DNA from: Methanoregula sp.
Lineage (GTDB): Archaea; Halobacteriota; Methanomicrobia; Methanomicrobiales; Methanospirillaceae
Reading direction: 5' to 3'
Length of the DNA: 36,852 nucleotides
NCBI RefSeq assembly: GCF_028679125.1
Contig: NZ_JAJRCG010000024.1
Location: 1-36,852, forward strand
Under the pieces are notes generated by a model that saw only the letters and a program-made list of their open reading frames with translations, was not told the DNA's origin and did not search any database. The translations under genes and the position numbers were made by a program. Each line of letters opens with the position of its first letter. Within the stretch, counting starts at the first letter, position 1. Positions 22,163 to 29,579 of the stretch are shown here, in pieces.

Positions 22163-23833
22163 TCACCTTCTCCTGCGATAGTACCAATACACCAGCAGGG
22201 CTGCAACAACAAGCAGGGCGACAGCGATCTTCAGGTAATCCGTTTCGGTGACAGGCGAGGTAACTGACGGGTTCCAGTCATCCTCGAACACCGCACTGAA
22301 ATACCCGGCAACTCCCGGATGATCGATGATGACACCCGCTTCCCGGTTGAAGTTCGGGGAATTGCTGTTCCAGTTGATGCTGCTCACCAGTACCCGCTTT
22401 CCGTCGACAATCACTCCTTTGTTGTGGATCTTCTCGATCTGGTTTGTGCGGAGTTCTGCACAGCGCGCTTCAAGGGGCAGGTGTTCCGCAGCCGCGATAT
22501 GATTGATAAGGGCCACCATCTCATCGTTGTCGTTCTTCCCATCGACATTGAACCAGTAGGAGTCCAGCAGGACGCGGACATGGACGCCGCGCCGCGAGGC
22601 ATTGATTGCCGCGGAGAGGTAGGGATTGAGGGTAAACCGGGTCTCGTTGGTGATGTAGGCCTCCTCGATATCGATGGTCTGTTCAGCCGAGTTGATCAGG
22701 TCCGTGATCTGGGTGCTGGTATCCGGTGCAAGGACCGGGCGGACGGTTGCCCCTTCAAACGTGCGGGGCGTAAACTCAACCGTATGCTGCTCCGTGGAGG
22801 GGGTCTCATTTTTCCCGGGTTCACCCGGATAAGGGACCACTGACGGGCCACTCATATCGGTCTGGAATACTGAGGCAAAGTAAGCGGCGGTGGCCGGATC
22901 TCCAAGGATTACTCCCCACCCCCGGTTCCCGGTCGTTCCCTCCGCTGCAAACCCGCTGTACTTGAAGTTTTCACTGGCGATCAGGACATTCTGCCGGTCA
23001 ATCACCACGTACTTCGCGTGATTGTAGCGATAAGGAGCAGGTATGGTTTTTGTCGAGACCATCGCATATACGGGAATTCCGCTCCGGTTCACCTGCCAGA
23101 GCGCGGTCTTTTCTTCCTGACCGATGCCCCCTACCGGCCCGCCTTCAACCAGCACCTGCACACCAACACCCCGTGCACGCGCACCGGTAAGTGCATCTGC
23201 CATCGAAGGATTCGAGAACTCGTATACATTGAGCAGGATCTCTTTCGACGCATTGCCAATCGCCATGCCAAACACCTCATCCGAACAATCGGGTGAAACA
23301 AACGCGGTAACGGTCACATCGTGAAATTCTGCGGGTGAGAAGTGAGACTGCCCGAGCATGAGGGGACGGGGATCCCAAACATCTCCTTCGAGGAAATGCA
23401 CCTGCCCCTCGCGGGGTCTGACATCCGCAGGCCACGCAACCTGCTGGACCAGTTGCCCGTTTTCATACAGCATCAGGACGTCATTCGTATTGGCCATACG
23501 GAGCGTTTTAGTGCTGATCACATCGGGAATGGATGGTGATGTATCCTGCCATTCGTAATCCGGAGGCTGCCCATGGCTCTGTATGAACGCAGTCCCGTTC
23601 CGCGCAACAGTACACTCTCCCATAAGAGTGCTACCCGGGGGGAACCGGAACCCGCTCTTCCCATCCGAGACGGTGATCCCGTCCAGCGGGCCGTTCCCGG
23701 AAAGGACAATATACTCGTCAGCATCATCATGAAGATAAGGATCCGGGCAGAACTCAGTGATACGAACCTGGGAGATTGCCCCACCAGGTACCACACAGAT
23801 CATCAGGATGAGAAGGAAGAGGATACAGCGCAT
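22163..23833 (-). CDS. Exported phospholipase-D-like protein with lamin-tail-type N-domain
   Basis: The 556-residue product has a signal peptide (MRCILFLLILMICVVPGGA). An N-terminal domain of about 130 residues (VRITEFCPDPYLHDDADEYI) resembles the lamin-tail (LTD) fold. Two PLD domains follow, with HxK motifs YNHAKYVVIDRQNVLIASEN (about residue 280) and IHNKGVIVDGKRVLVSSINW (about residue 470). A membrane helix and an RRRR end close it (YLKIAVALLVVAALLVYWYY), so the catalytic part faces outside. Both PLD halves keep the His, Lys and the downstream N/S residues, so a complete active site can form. The substrate (phosphodiester of lipid, nucleic acid or surface polymer) is unknown. Its start is about 24 bases from a TATA box shared with mfnE and lacks a ribosome site. 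Confidence 0.87.
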   Translation of the reverse strand: MRCILFLLILMICVVPGGAISQVRITEFCPDPYLHDDADEYIVLSGNGPLDGITVSDGKSGFRFPPGSTLMGECTVARNGTAFIQSHGQPPDYEWQDTSPSIPDVISTKTLRMANTNDVLMLYENGQLVQQVAWPADVRPREGQVHFLEGDVWDPRPLMLGQSHFSPAEFHDVTVTAFVSPDCSDEVFGMAIGNASKEILLNVYEFSNPSMADALTGARARGVGVQVLVEGGPVGGIGQEEKTALWQVNRSGIPVYAMVSTKTIPAPYRYNHAKYVVIDRQNVLIASENFKYSGFAAEGTTGNRGWGVILGDPATAAYFASVFQTDMSGPSVVPYPGEPGKNETPSTEQHTVEFTPRTFEGATVRPVLAPDTSTQITDLINSAEQTIDIEEAYITNETRFTLNPYLSAAINASRRGVHVRVLLDSYWFNVDGKNDNDEMVALINHIAAAEHLPLEARCAELRTNQIEKIHNKGVIVDGKRVLVSSINWNSNSPNFNREAGVIIDHPGVAGYFSAVFEDDWNPSVTSPVTETDYLKIAVALLVVAALLVYWYYRRRR

Positions 23834-23856
23834 AAAGATTTCATATGCTGCTGTAA

Positions 23857-23864
23857 TTTATATA
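23857..23864. promoter_or_regulatory. Shared bidirectional TATA box (PLD gene and mfnE)
   Basis: TTTATATA on the plus strand reads TATATAAA on the minus strand. The mfnE ATG begins 26 bases after it and the PLD gene ATG begins 24 bases before it, both in the range expected for leaderless archaeal genes. No other good TATA box serves the PLD gene; for mfnE a weaker TAAATATT lies near 23871. Confidence 0.5.
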
Positions 23865-23889
23865 CCGATCTAAATATTTTCAAACAGTT

Positions 23890-24513
23890 ATGAATTCTGA
23901 CTGCCAACATAGTTCCGAACAGGACATGCTGCCACTAGTAGTGAAACTCGGCGGGAGCCTGTATGATTCTGTTCCCGCTCTTGCCCCGCTTCTTCATTTG
24001 TCCGTTCGTCATCTGCTGATCGTTCCCGGCGGTGGACCATTTGCCGATGCCGTCAGGATGGCAGGGATTGATGACGAGACTGGACACTGGGAAGCAATCG
24101 CGGCCATGGACCAGTACGGTCACTATATTGCATCATACGGACTTCCGGTCACAGAGCATCTCGCAATACCGATGCAAACCACGATCCTGTTACCTTCAGC
24201 CAGTATGCGGAAACACGACCCCCTGCCCCATTCATGGGATGTCACATCAGACACCATCGCGGCATGGATTGCCGCAGAACTCCACCTTGATCTCGTCCTC
24301 CTCAAATCCATAGAGGGGATAGTCACAAAAGGTATCCTGCAGGATCAGGTGACCTCCGCACTGGATACGGACGCCGTTGATCCGCTGTTCATTCCCTATG
24401 TTCTTGAAAAACGGGTAAATACGTTCATTTTCAATGGTTCACGCCGGGATTATCTTGGTCGGTTTCTCAAAGGGGATCCGGTGCCGGGCACACGAATAAG
24501 TACAACCTTTTAA
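23890..24513 (+). CDS. mfnE: Amino-acid-kinase-family protein, probably MfnE of methanofuran synthesis
   Basis: MfnE phosphorylates [5-(aminomethyl)furan-3-yl]methyl phosphate to the diphosphate in methanofuran synthesis. The 207-residue protein has the amino acid kinase fold: LPLVVKLGGSLYDS (phosphate-binding Lys-Gly-Gly-Ser), HLLIVPGGGPFADAVR, WDVTSDTIAAWIAAELHLD and LLKSIEGI, and near the end VNTFIFNGSRRDYLGRFLKG. This short form, without a regulatory domain, is typical of the archaeal MfnE/UMP-kinase-like group, and the TSDTIAAWIA phrase fits. It is divergent from the PLD gene and followed after 44 bases by a zinc-ribbon gene. Assignment within the kinase superfamily is from sequence pattern only. 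Confidence 0.78.
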   Translation: MNSDCQHSSEQDMLPLVVKLGGSLYDSVPALAPLLHLSVRHLLIVPGGGPFADAVRMAGIDDETGHWEAIAAMDQYGHYIASYGLPVTEHLAIPMQTTILLPSASMRKHDPLPHSWDVTSDTIAAWIAAELHLDLVLLKSIEGIVTKGILQDQVTSALDTDAVDPLFIPYVLEKRVNTFIFNGSRRDYLGRFLKGDPVPGTRISTTF

Positions 24514-24557
24514 AGGATCCAAAAGAGATACTATAGGAATCCTTGGAGGAGTAATCA

Positions 24558-24719
24558 ATGTCTGATAAGAAGTGTACGTCATGCAATGCTCCGCTTGCAG
24601 ATGAAGGTGCAACGGAATTCGGTTGCCCCGCGTGCGGTGTTGAGATTAACCGGTGTTACCGGTGCCGGGAGCAAAGTATCCCCTATACCTGCCCGAAATG
24701 CGGATTCGGGGGACCGTGA
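24558..24719 (+). CDS. Small zinc-ribbon protein (HVO_2753-like)
   Basis: A 53-residue protein starting at ATG 24558 with GGAGGA seven bases upstream. It carries four CxxC knuckles: CTSC, CPAC, CYRC and CPKC, arranged in two treble-clef or rubredoxin-like zinc sites. Tiny proteins of this family stand directly before aEF1-beta in many archaea, and the gap here is three bases. The neighbour suggests a link to translation, but the function is unknown. Confidence 0.88.
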   Translation: MSDKKCTSCNAPLADEGATEFGCPACGVEINRCYRCREQSIPYTCPKCGFGGP

Positions 24720-24722
24720 GAT

Positions 24723-24980
24723 ATGGGCAGTGTCGCTGTCATCATGAGGGTCATGCCCGACTCACCTGAAGTGAACCTCGAGCAGCTGAAAAAGGCACTC
24801 AAAGAGAAATTACCTGGGATCCAAGATGTCAAGGAAGAGCCAATCGGATTTGGTCTCAAGGCGCTCAAGTTCGCCGCAATCATCAACGATGCCGGCGGAG
24901 AGACAGATACACTCGAAAAGACGATCGGTGCAATACCCGGTGTCGAACGGGCAGAGATCATTGAAGTAACCCTGACCTGA
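24723..24980 (+). CDS. Elongation factor 1-beta (aEF1B)
   Basis: Nucleotide exchange factor for aEF1-alpha. The 85 residues match the archaeal form: MGSVAVIMRVMPDSPEVNLE at the start, PGIQDVKEEPIGFGLKALKF in the middle and GVERAEIIEVTLT at the end, an alpha/beta sandwich. It is encoded three bases after the zinc-ribbon gene, and a hairpin terminator overlaps its stop codon. Confidence 0.93.
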   Translation: MGSVAVIMRVMPDSPEVNLEQLKKALKEKLPGIQDVKEEPIGFGLKALKFAAIINDAGGETDTLEKTIGAIPGVERAEIIEVTLT

Positions 24981-25002
24981 TCAGTCAGGTCGTCTCTTTT
25001 TT
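24971..25002 (+). terminator. Hairpin terminator overlapping the aEF1-beta stop codon
   Basis: CCTGAC (24971-24976) pairs with GTCAGG (24984-24989), and the loop holds the stop codon and a TGATCA palindrome. It is followed by TCGTCTCTTTTTT. The last two sense codons are part of the stem. Confidence 0.55.
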
Positions 25003-25034
25003 CTGATCGATCCCAATTTATAATAGATCCGGAT

Positions 25035-25991
25035 TTACGGTCCTTTTGCTTCCAGCGCTTTAATTACCGCATCTGTACTTGCGCGGATCTTTTCCACAGA
25101 CTCGCGGAACGCGATCACTTCCGGTTCATCAAGCCGGATGGTAATCGGAAACACACCGTCGCGGTTGACACGGGCAGGCACCCCGATACAGACATTGCCG
25201 ATACTGTGCACTTCCTTATGGATATACGTGGATACGGTCAAGATACGGTTTTCATCGGACAACACCGTACGCACGAGGGATGCAATAGCTTCCCCGGGGC
25301 CGTAGACGGTAGAGCCTTTGTTCTGGATAATCTGCTGGCCACTGCACTTCACTGACTCGATGAATTCTTTAACGGGTAAGTGAGCAAATTCCGGCAGGTT
25401 CGAGATCTTGATACCGCCAATAGAGGTCGCAGACCAGAGCGGTACGAGACTGTCTCCATGTTCCCCGATAACCCGGGTATGTACCTCACTGACATGGACA
25501 TGGAAGTATGAGGCTATGAGGGATTTGAGGCGCATCGAGTCCAGGTGCGTCCCAAGGCCAAAGACCTGGCTGGGTTTCAGTTTCGAGTATCTCAGGGCAA
25601 CACTGGTCATGACATCGACCGGGTTCGTCACTACAAAGATCTTCGTTGCAGGTGCTATCCTGCCGATTGTCTCAGCAATCGGGGCAACAATCCGTGCATT
25701 TTCAAGCGCGAGATCGAGCCGGTCCTGGCCCGCTTTGCGCGGCACTCCTGCTATGATAATAAAAATATCAGAATCACGACCATCGTTCAGATCAGTCGTC
25801 CACCTGACCCGGGTATCCGTTCCCTTTGCGGCAAAGGAGTCGCTGAGATCCTGCGTGATGCCCTGCAGAAGAGATTCCCGGCCAACTCTCCCGTGAAGAA
25901 GAATTTCACTCACATGCGGGATCGTGGATATTGCATGCGCTGCAAACATCCCGACATTGCCCGTTGCGCCGACGATGGTCACTTTTGCCAT
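25035..25991 (-). CDS. mdh: Malate dehydrogenase (LDH-like type)
   Basis: Interconverts malate and oxaloacetate, using NAD(P)H, in the incomplete reductive or oxidative citrate pathway. The 318-residue protein has the Rossmann VGATGNVG (residues 7-14). The substrate loop IIAGVPRKAGQDRLD carries Arg85 and Arg91, where malate enzymes have Arg and lactate enzymes Gln. LDSMRLK holds Asp151 and Arg154, and GEHGDSLVPLWS holds the catalytic His178. NADP preference cannot be read with certainty, but GRVGRES after the second strand lacks the acidic residue that favours NAD. SRP RNA lies about 60 bases upstream on the same strand. Confidence 0.9.
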   Translation of the reverse strand: MAKVTIVGATGNVGMFAAHAISTIPHVSEILLHGRVGRESLLQGITQDLSDSFAAKGTDTRVRWTTDLNDGRDSDIFIIIAGVPRKAGQDRLDLALENARIVAPIAETIGRIAPATKIFVVTNPVDVMTSVALRYSKLKPSQVFGLGTHLDSMRLKSLIASYFHVHVSEVHTRVIGEHGDSLVPLWSATSIGGIKISNLPEFAHLPVKEFIESVKCSGQQIIQNKGSTVYGPGEAIASLVRTVLSDENRILTVSTYIHKEVHSIGNVCIGVPARVNRDGVFPITIRLDEPEVIAFRESVEKIRASTDAVIKALEAKGP

Positions 25992-26054
25992 AGTAATCGT
26001 AAGAGTGGGGACGTGTTATCGGTCGACTGTACGTTTCTCCGTTCACCAAAGCAT

Positions 26055-26314
26055 TCATCCTCCGCCCCGTTACCCCATGGGCGCCGAATGTCTACGGTAA
26101 GTCTGCTCCCTTCCGGGCCTGAACCAGTCCCCGCAGCAACAGATCGCCATTCCCTCCGGAATTTTGATTTCTGGCCATCGACCTCATGGGACGAGGTTTC
26201 AACGTCAGAACACACAGGATCCCGAAGGCCGTTGCAGCCTCAGTCAAACTTCGCCCCCCGCGTACCGACGGTTTCGGGTTACAAGTGACGCCGAGCCACC
26301 CGGGCTAGTCCCCA
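26055..26314 (-). ncRNA. Signal recognition particle 7S RNA
   Basis: Read on the minus strand, this carries the archaeal SRP RNA signatures. The Alu-domain 5' part contains GCCCGGGTGGCTCGGCG and CTTGTAACCC. The S-domain helix 8 carries GACTGGTTCAGGCCCGGAAG followed by GGAGCAG, including the GGAA tetraloop that binds Srp54. The 5' CTAGCCC can pair with a 3' GGGGCGGAG, as in helix 1. Ends are estimated from that pairing and may be off by 15 bases. A TATA-like TTTATTG lies near 26336. The predicted RNA explains the 416-base gap between mdh and the next gene. Confidence 0.88.
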
Positions 26315-26407
26315 TATACTTTTGCACACCGGTCAATAAAGACTTGTTACCTGATGCCAGGAAAAACCGGTAACAAAAAATGAATCTTACGGTGCAGGAC
26401 TGATAAC

Positions 26408-27439
26408 TCACGGGATGAATACTTCGCCGCCAACCCGGTCCTGCCATTCCTTCTGGATCCTCCCGGTTGCCAGCCGGTCCTTCTTTTCAAAGATATCAAG
26501 AGCGGTCAGGGGCGGAGTTCCCGTCAACAGGACTGACGGAAGTGCACGGAAATCTCCCTGGTATACTTCAATAACCTGCGCCCCTTCGGTCTCTGCGATC
26601 TTCACGGGTTCTTTCACTACCGGATGTTTTGCCATGTCCTGGACCTGTTCGAAGATTTTTACCCTGCTGACCAAGAGATAGTCCCTGTTCACTTCGAGAT
26701 TGAACGCAGACCAGAACGCAGAGGCATACCATGCGTCATTCATAACAACCCGGGGTACACCAAGACACGCCGCAGTAAGTCCGAGGGTACCGACACCGGA
26801 ACAGGCATCGATGAAATATGGCACCGGTGGTTTTCCCACGTGCTGCTCAACCGAGCGGATCTTCGGGTACCCGGCCCGGGGAAACTCGATATGGACAAGA
26901 GACTGCTGCTTGTATATCACCAGAGGGCCGGTTGACAGCGGGAATACATCCGCCCGCACATCGCACCCTGCGAGGAGTTCATAGACCTTCGGTACGGAAT
27001 CCAGGTCTGCCGTGACAAGACCGGGAACGAAATCACCGGTCCTCACCACACCCCGCAGTTCTGGGATATCGCGTGCCAGGCGTTCCGCGGTCTTCTTTGT
27101 CACCCGGGACGAGAGGAGGACCAGCGACTTCTCCGGGAGGAAGGGCGGCCGGTCCATCGCAAACCCGGGATGAACGAGGGGGGAACCCACCGCAATCAGC
27201 GGGTCGGTCTTCTTAAGGTCACCCTCTTCGACCATGACAACCCAGATATGGGCAAAGACCTCATCAATAAACCGTTTCCCGCAGGAGCAGGGTTCCGCGT
27301 ATTCAGGGTTGGGAAGGGGCAGGCGCTTGTCCAGTATCCGCATGCTGCACTCAGGACAGGGCAGGAAAACGGTGGGCAGCGTTGCAAGGATGTCCTTTGC
27401 AGATTTGACACAGTCCATCGCGCAGACGGGACACTTCAT
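26408..27439 (-). CDS. Unknown methanogen protein with zinc-binding N-terminus and methyltransferase-like motif
   Basis: A 343-residue protein I cannot name. The N-terminus has Cys pairs MKCPVCAMDC, PCPECSMR and EPCSCGKR, suggesting one or two zinc sites (residues 1-55). A middle domain (about 60-190) contains LVLLSSRVTKKTAERLARDI. Residues about 212-240 hold YFIDACSGVGTLGLTAACLG, then VVMNDAWYASAFWSAFNLEV. This resembles the SAM-binding loop (D/E-x-x-x-G-x-G-x-x-G) and following acidic position of TRM5/RsmC-like methyltransferases. GDFRALPSVL near the end could be the next strand. No DPPY/NPPY catalytic motif is obvious. It looks like a conserved methanogen protein, possibly modifying RNA or a protein; the function is not known. 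Confidence 0.72.
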   Translation of the reverse strand: MKCPVCAMDCVKSAKDILATLPTVFLPCPECSMRILDKRLPLPNPEYAEPCSCGKRFIDEVFAHIWVVMVEEGDLKKTDPLIAVGSPLVHPGFAMDRPPFLPEKSLVLLSSRVTKKTAERLARDIPELRGVVRTGDFVPGLVTADLDSVPKVYELLAGCDVRADVFPLSTGPLVIYKQQSLVHIEFPRAGYPKIRSVEQHVGKPPVPYFIDACSGVGTLGLTAACLGVPRVVMNDAWYASAFWSAFNLEVNRDYLLVSRVKIFEQVQDMAKHPVVKEPVKIAETEGAQVIEVYQGDFRALPSVLLTGTPPLTALDIFEKKDRLATGRIQKEWQDRVGGEVFIP

Positions 27440-27545
27440 GTTGTTTTTCTATACATGTCCCATGATAGAAATGTTTTCAAACAGTGTTGCACGCAGAGTT
27501 CCTGATGAGGTGTGCACCGGCAGACCTATGAAAAAAAACAGGCAG

Positions 27546-27620
27546 TGGGCCCGAAGGGATTCGAACCCATGACCGCCCGGTTATGAGCCGGGCGCTCTAA
27601 CCGGACTGAGCTACGGGCCC
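27546..27620 (-). tRNA. tRNA with CAT anticodon (elongator Met or Ile2)
   Basis: On the minus strand the acceptor GGGCCCG (27614-27620) pairs with CGGGCCC (27547-27553), discriminator A at 27546. The anticodon arm CCCGG-CTCATAA-CCGGG gives CAT. It does not have the A1-U72 type pair of bacterial initiators, and its acceptor and anticodon stems equal those of tRNA-Ile(GAT) at 13312. This makes the agmatidine-modified Ile2 tRNA (ATA codons) a serious alternative to elongator Met. Confidence 0.9.
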
Positions 27621-27625
27621 TTAAG

Positions 27626-27698
27626 CGCCCCCCACAGGGCTCGAACCTGTGACATTCGGATTAACAGTCCGACACTCTACCAACTGAGTTAGGGAGGC
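27626..27698 (-). tRNA. tRNA-Asn (anticodon GTT)
   Basis: On the minus strand the acceptor GCCTCCC (27692-27698) pairs, with one G-U pair, with GGGGGGC (27627-27633); discriminator G at 27626. The anticodon arm TCGGA-CTGTTAA-TCCGA gives GTT, for AAC and AAT codons. It lies five bases before the CAT tRNA on the same strand, so both come from one transcript. A TATA-like CCTTTAAAAGT lies near 27734-27744. Confidence 0.92.
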
Positions 27699-27807
27699 AC
27701 GCTCAATGCGTTCTAATAGATTATTTCTGAGTACTTTTAAAGGTAACTATGAGGTTGCAGGCAGGGAACCGGTTGCACCCGCAGGAAAACGGAGAAGAAA
27801 TACCAGG

Positions 27808-28095
27808 TTACATGTCCCGCTTCATCGTTTCAAGCATCCGGATAAGTTCGTCCAGATTCTCGTGCAGGTGCAAAAACAGGTCAACCGTCCGTTCGGTTGC
27901 GACAGCACCTTCCTGAGAAGCGCGGATATATCCCAACTGCTCCAGAACGTGAAGGGAGTAGCGGATGCGGTGGGAAGGCTGGTCGAGCAGTTCCGAGAGT
28001 TTCATGATGCCAATCGGCTGGTGGTCAGCCACGGCACGGGCTACCTCGAGGTGCCGTATGACCAGTTCAATCTCATCCTTCATCTTCTCGAGCAT
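27808..28095 (-). CDS. Small winged-helix-like protein of unknown role
   Basis: A 95-residue cytoplasmic protein starting MLEKMKDEIELVIRHLEVAR. The middle fits a helix-turn-helix (IGIMKLSELLDQPSHRIRYS, LHVLEQLGYIRASQEGAVAT), where two helices and a wing place it among small archaeal DNA-binding proteins. The C-terminus is a helix that may dimerise (LFLHLHENLDELIRMLETMK). The targets are unknown. It is followed, reading leftward, by the tRNA pair and preceded by a two-helix membrane protein 29 bases away, likely in one operon. Confidence 0.72.
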   Translation of the reverse strand: MLEKMKDEIELVIRHLEVARAVADHQPIGIMKLSELLDQPSHRIRYSLHVLEQLGYIRASQEGAVATERTVDLFLHLHENLDELIRMLETMKRDM

Positions 28096-28124
28096 GCATT
28101 TCCATCCTACAGATCTGAACGTTC

Positions 28125-28391
28125 TTACTCAGGTTTCTGCTCATCTTCCTTTTTATCCGGCTGCTCATGAAGCCATGCCTTTGTCTCCCTATACCGTTTC
28201 CGAAAGTCAATGGTCAGGAGCCCCGCGCCAATGAGCATGACCACGATCAAGGGAAGACGATAGGAATCCAGCCGTGCCGGCAGGATAAAGAAAATGAGGA
28301 CAGATACGGCGACAAGGAGGACGATGATGTTCAGTTCCACCGCAAGCCGGTAAAACTTCCAGCGGAACTGATCTCTGGCTTTTGCTTCCAT
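28125..28391 (-). CDS. Small two-helix membrane protein
   Basis: An 88-residue protein with a charged start (MEAKARDQFRWKFYRLAVEL), two hydrophobic helices (NIIVLLVAVSVLIFFILPA and LPLIVVMLIGAGLLTIDF) and a Lys/Glu-rich tail. I do not recognise a family. The topology is probably both ends inside. It is divergent from the M24 peptidase gene, 60 bases away, and in line with the winged-helix gene. Confidence 0.68.
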   Translation of the reverse strand: MEAKARDQFRWKFYRLAVELNIIVLLVAVSVLIFFILPARLDSYRLPLIVVMLIGAGLLTIDFRKRYRETKAWLHEQPDKKEDEQKPE

Positions 28392-28451
28392 CGTGTGTAT
28401 GTCACCTCCGGAATAAAAGTACTTGACGTTTCACCGCACATATATGGACAG

Positions 28452-29579
28452 ATGGATCCACTTTCCGATGCGATCAAGAAGAGCGGGGCGGACACCTATG
28501 TGATGTACGCCTCCTCACGGGATGCCGATATGCGTTACCTGACGCGGTTTACCACGAGCGACCCGTTTGTTTATGTTAAAAAGGCAGGTGAAAAAGGTAC
28601 CATCATCATCTCCCAGATGGAGGTAGGGCGCGCGTCCCGTGAGTCCCCGTGCGCAGTCATGACCCGGGCCGAGGCCGGCCTTCCGGAGATCCTGAAAAAG
28701 GAGAAAGATCCCCTCCGCGCGACCGCAACGATGATTGCCGGCCAGGCCGGGAAAAAGATTCTTGTTCCACCCCAGTTCCCGGTCGGGCTTGCCCGTGCAC
28801 TCGAAAAACACTGCACGGTCTCCGTTGACACGGGAACCGTCCTGTCCATGCGGGCAAAGAAGACGAAGACCGAGATCACCGCACTACGGCACGTCCAGAA
28901 GGTGACCGAGACCGCCATGGACCTGGGCATCTCACTGATCCGTAAGTCCACAGCAAAGAAAGGCGTACTCTATACCAAGGGCAAACCCCTGACCGCAGAG
29001 GATGTCAGGTTCGTGATGCACAGCCACCTGCTCTCCTGCGGGTGCACGGCAGTCGATACGATCGTTTCGTGTGGAAAAGATACGGCAATCCCTCACATGA
29101 CCGGTACCGGCCCACTTTTGGCAGATGAGCCAATAATTATCGATCTCTTCCCCATGGAAGAGGCAAGCGGCTATTACGCGGATATGACCCGCACCGTGGT
29201 CAAAGGTGAGCCCTCCGATGAGATACGGGAGATGTACAATGCCCTGTGCGGGGCAAAACAACTCGCGTTCTCGCTCATAAAACCGAAAGTATCAGGAGCT
29301 GATGTATACCAGGCAGTTGTCGATTACTTCGCGGAGCGGGGATATGAGAGCGATACGCGGGGATTTATCCATAATCTCGGCCACGGGGTTGGTCTGCACA
29401 TCCATGAAATGCCAACCGTGGGTCCCGCCGGAAAAGCACTCATTGCAGGTAATGTGATCACTGTTGAACCCGGCCTTTACTATCCCGGAACCGGGGGGGT
29501 CCGGCTCGAAGACATCGGCGTTGTTACGGCACGGGGCTTTGACAATTTTACGAATTATTCAGAGGAGTTGATCCTGTGA
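28452..29579 (+). CDS. M24-family peptidase, Xaa-Pro dipeptidase-like
   Basis: Cytoplasmic metallopeptidase of 375 residues, from the ATG at 28452. An N-terminal creatinase-like domain (VMYASSRDADMRYLTRFTTS) precedes the pita-bread catalytic domain. That domain has all five metal ligands: Asp in IIIDLFPM, Asp in YYADMTRT, His in NLGHGVGLHIHEMP, Glu in TVEPGLYYPG and Glu in RLEDIGVV. It likely cuts Xaa-Pro dipeptides or the N-terminal residue before Pro. The open frame extends upstream to 28167, but that part is antisense to the membrane protein gene. It overlaps the methionine aminopeptidase gene by four bases (GTGA). Confidence 0.88.
   Translation: MDPLSDAIKKSGADTYVMYASSRDADMRYLTRFTTSDPFVYVKKAGEKGTIIISQMEVGRASRESPCAVMTRAEAGLPEILKKEKDPLRATATMIAGQAGKKILVPPQFPVGLARALEKHCTVSVDTGTVLSMRAKKTKTEITALRHVQKVTETAMDLGISLIRKSTAKKGVLYTKGKPLTAEDVRFVMHSHLLSCGCTAVDTIVSCGKDTAIPHMTGTGPLLADEPIIIDLFPMEEASGYYADMTRTVVKGEPSDEIREMYNALCGAKQLAFSLIKPKVSGADVYQAVVDYFAERGYESDTRGFIHNLGHGVGLHIHEMPTVGPAGKALIAGNVITVEPGLYYPGTGGVRLEDIGVVTARGFDNFTNYSEELIL

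Noticed and set aside
28167..28451. N-terminal extension of the M24 peptidase from 28167
   Set aside because: It is antisense to the two-helix membrane protein gene and highly charged, without similarity to the family; ATG 28452 gives the usual start.
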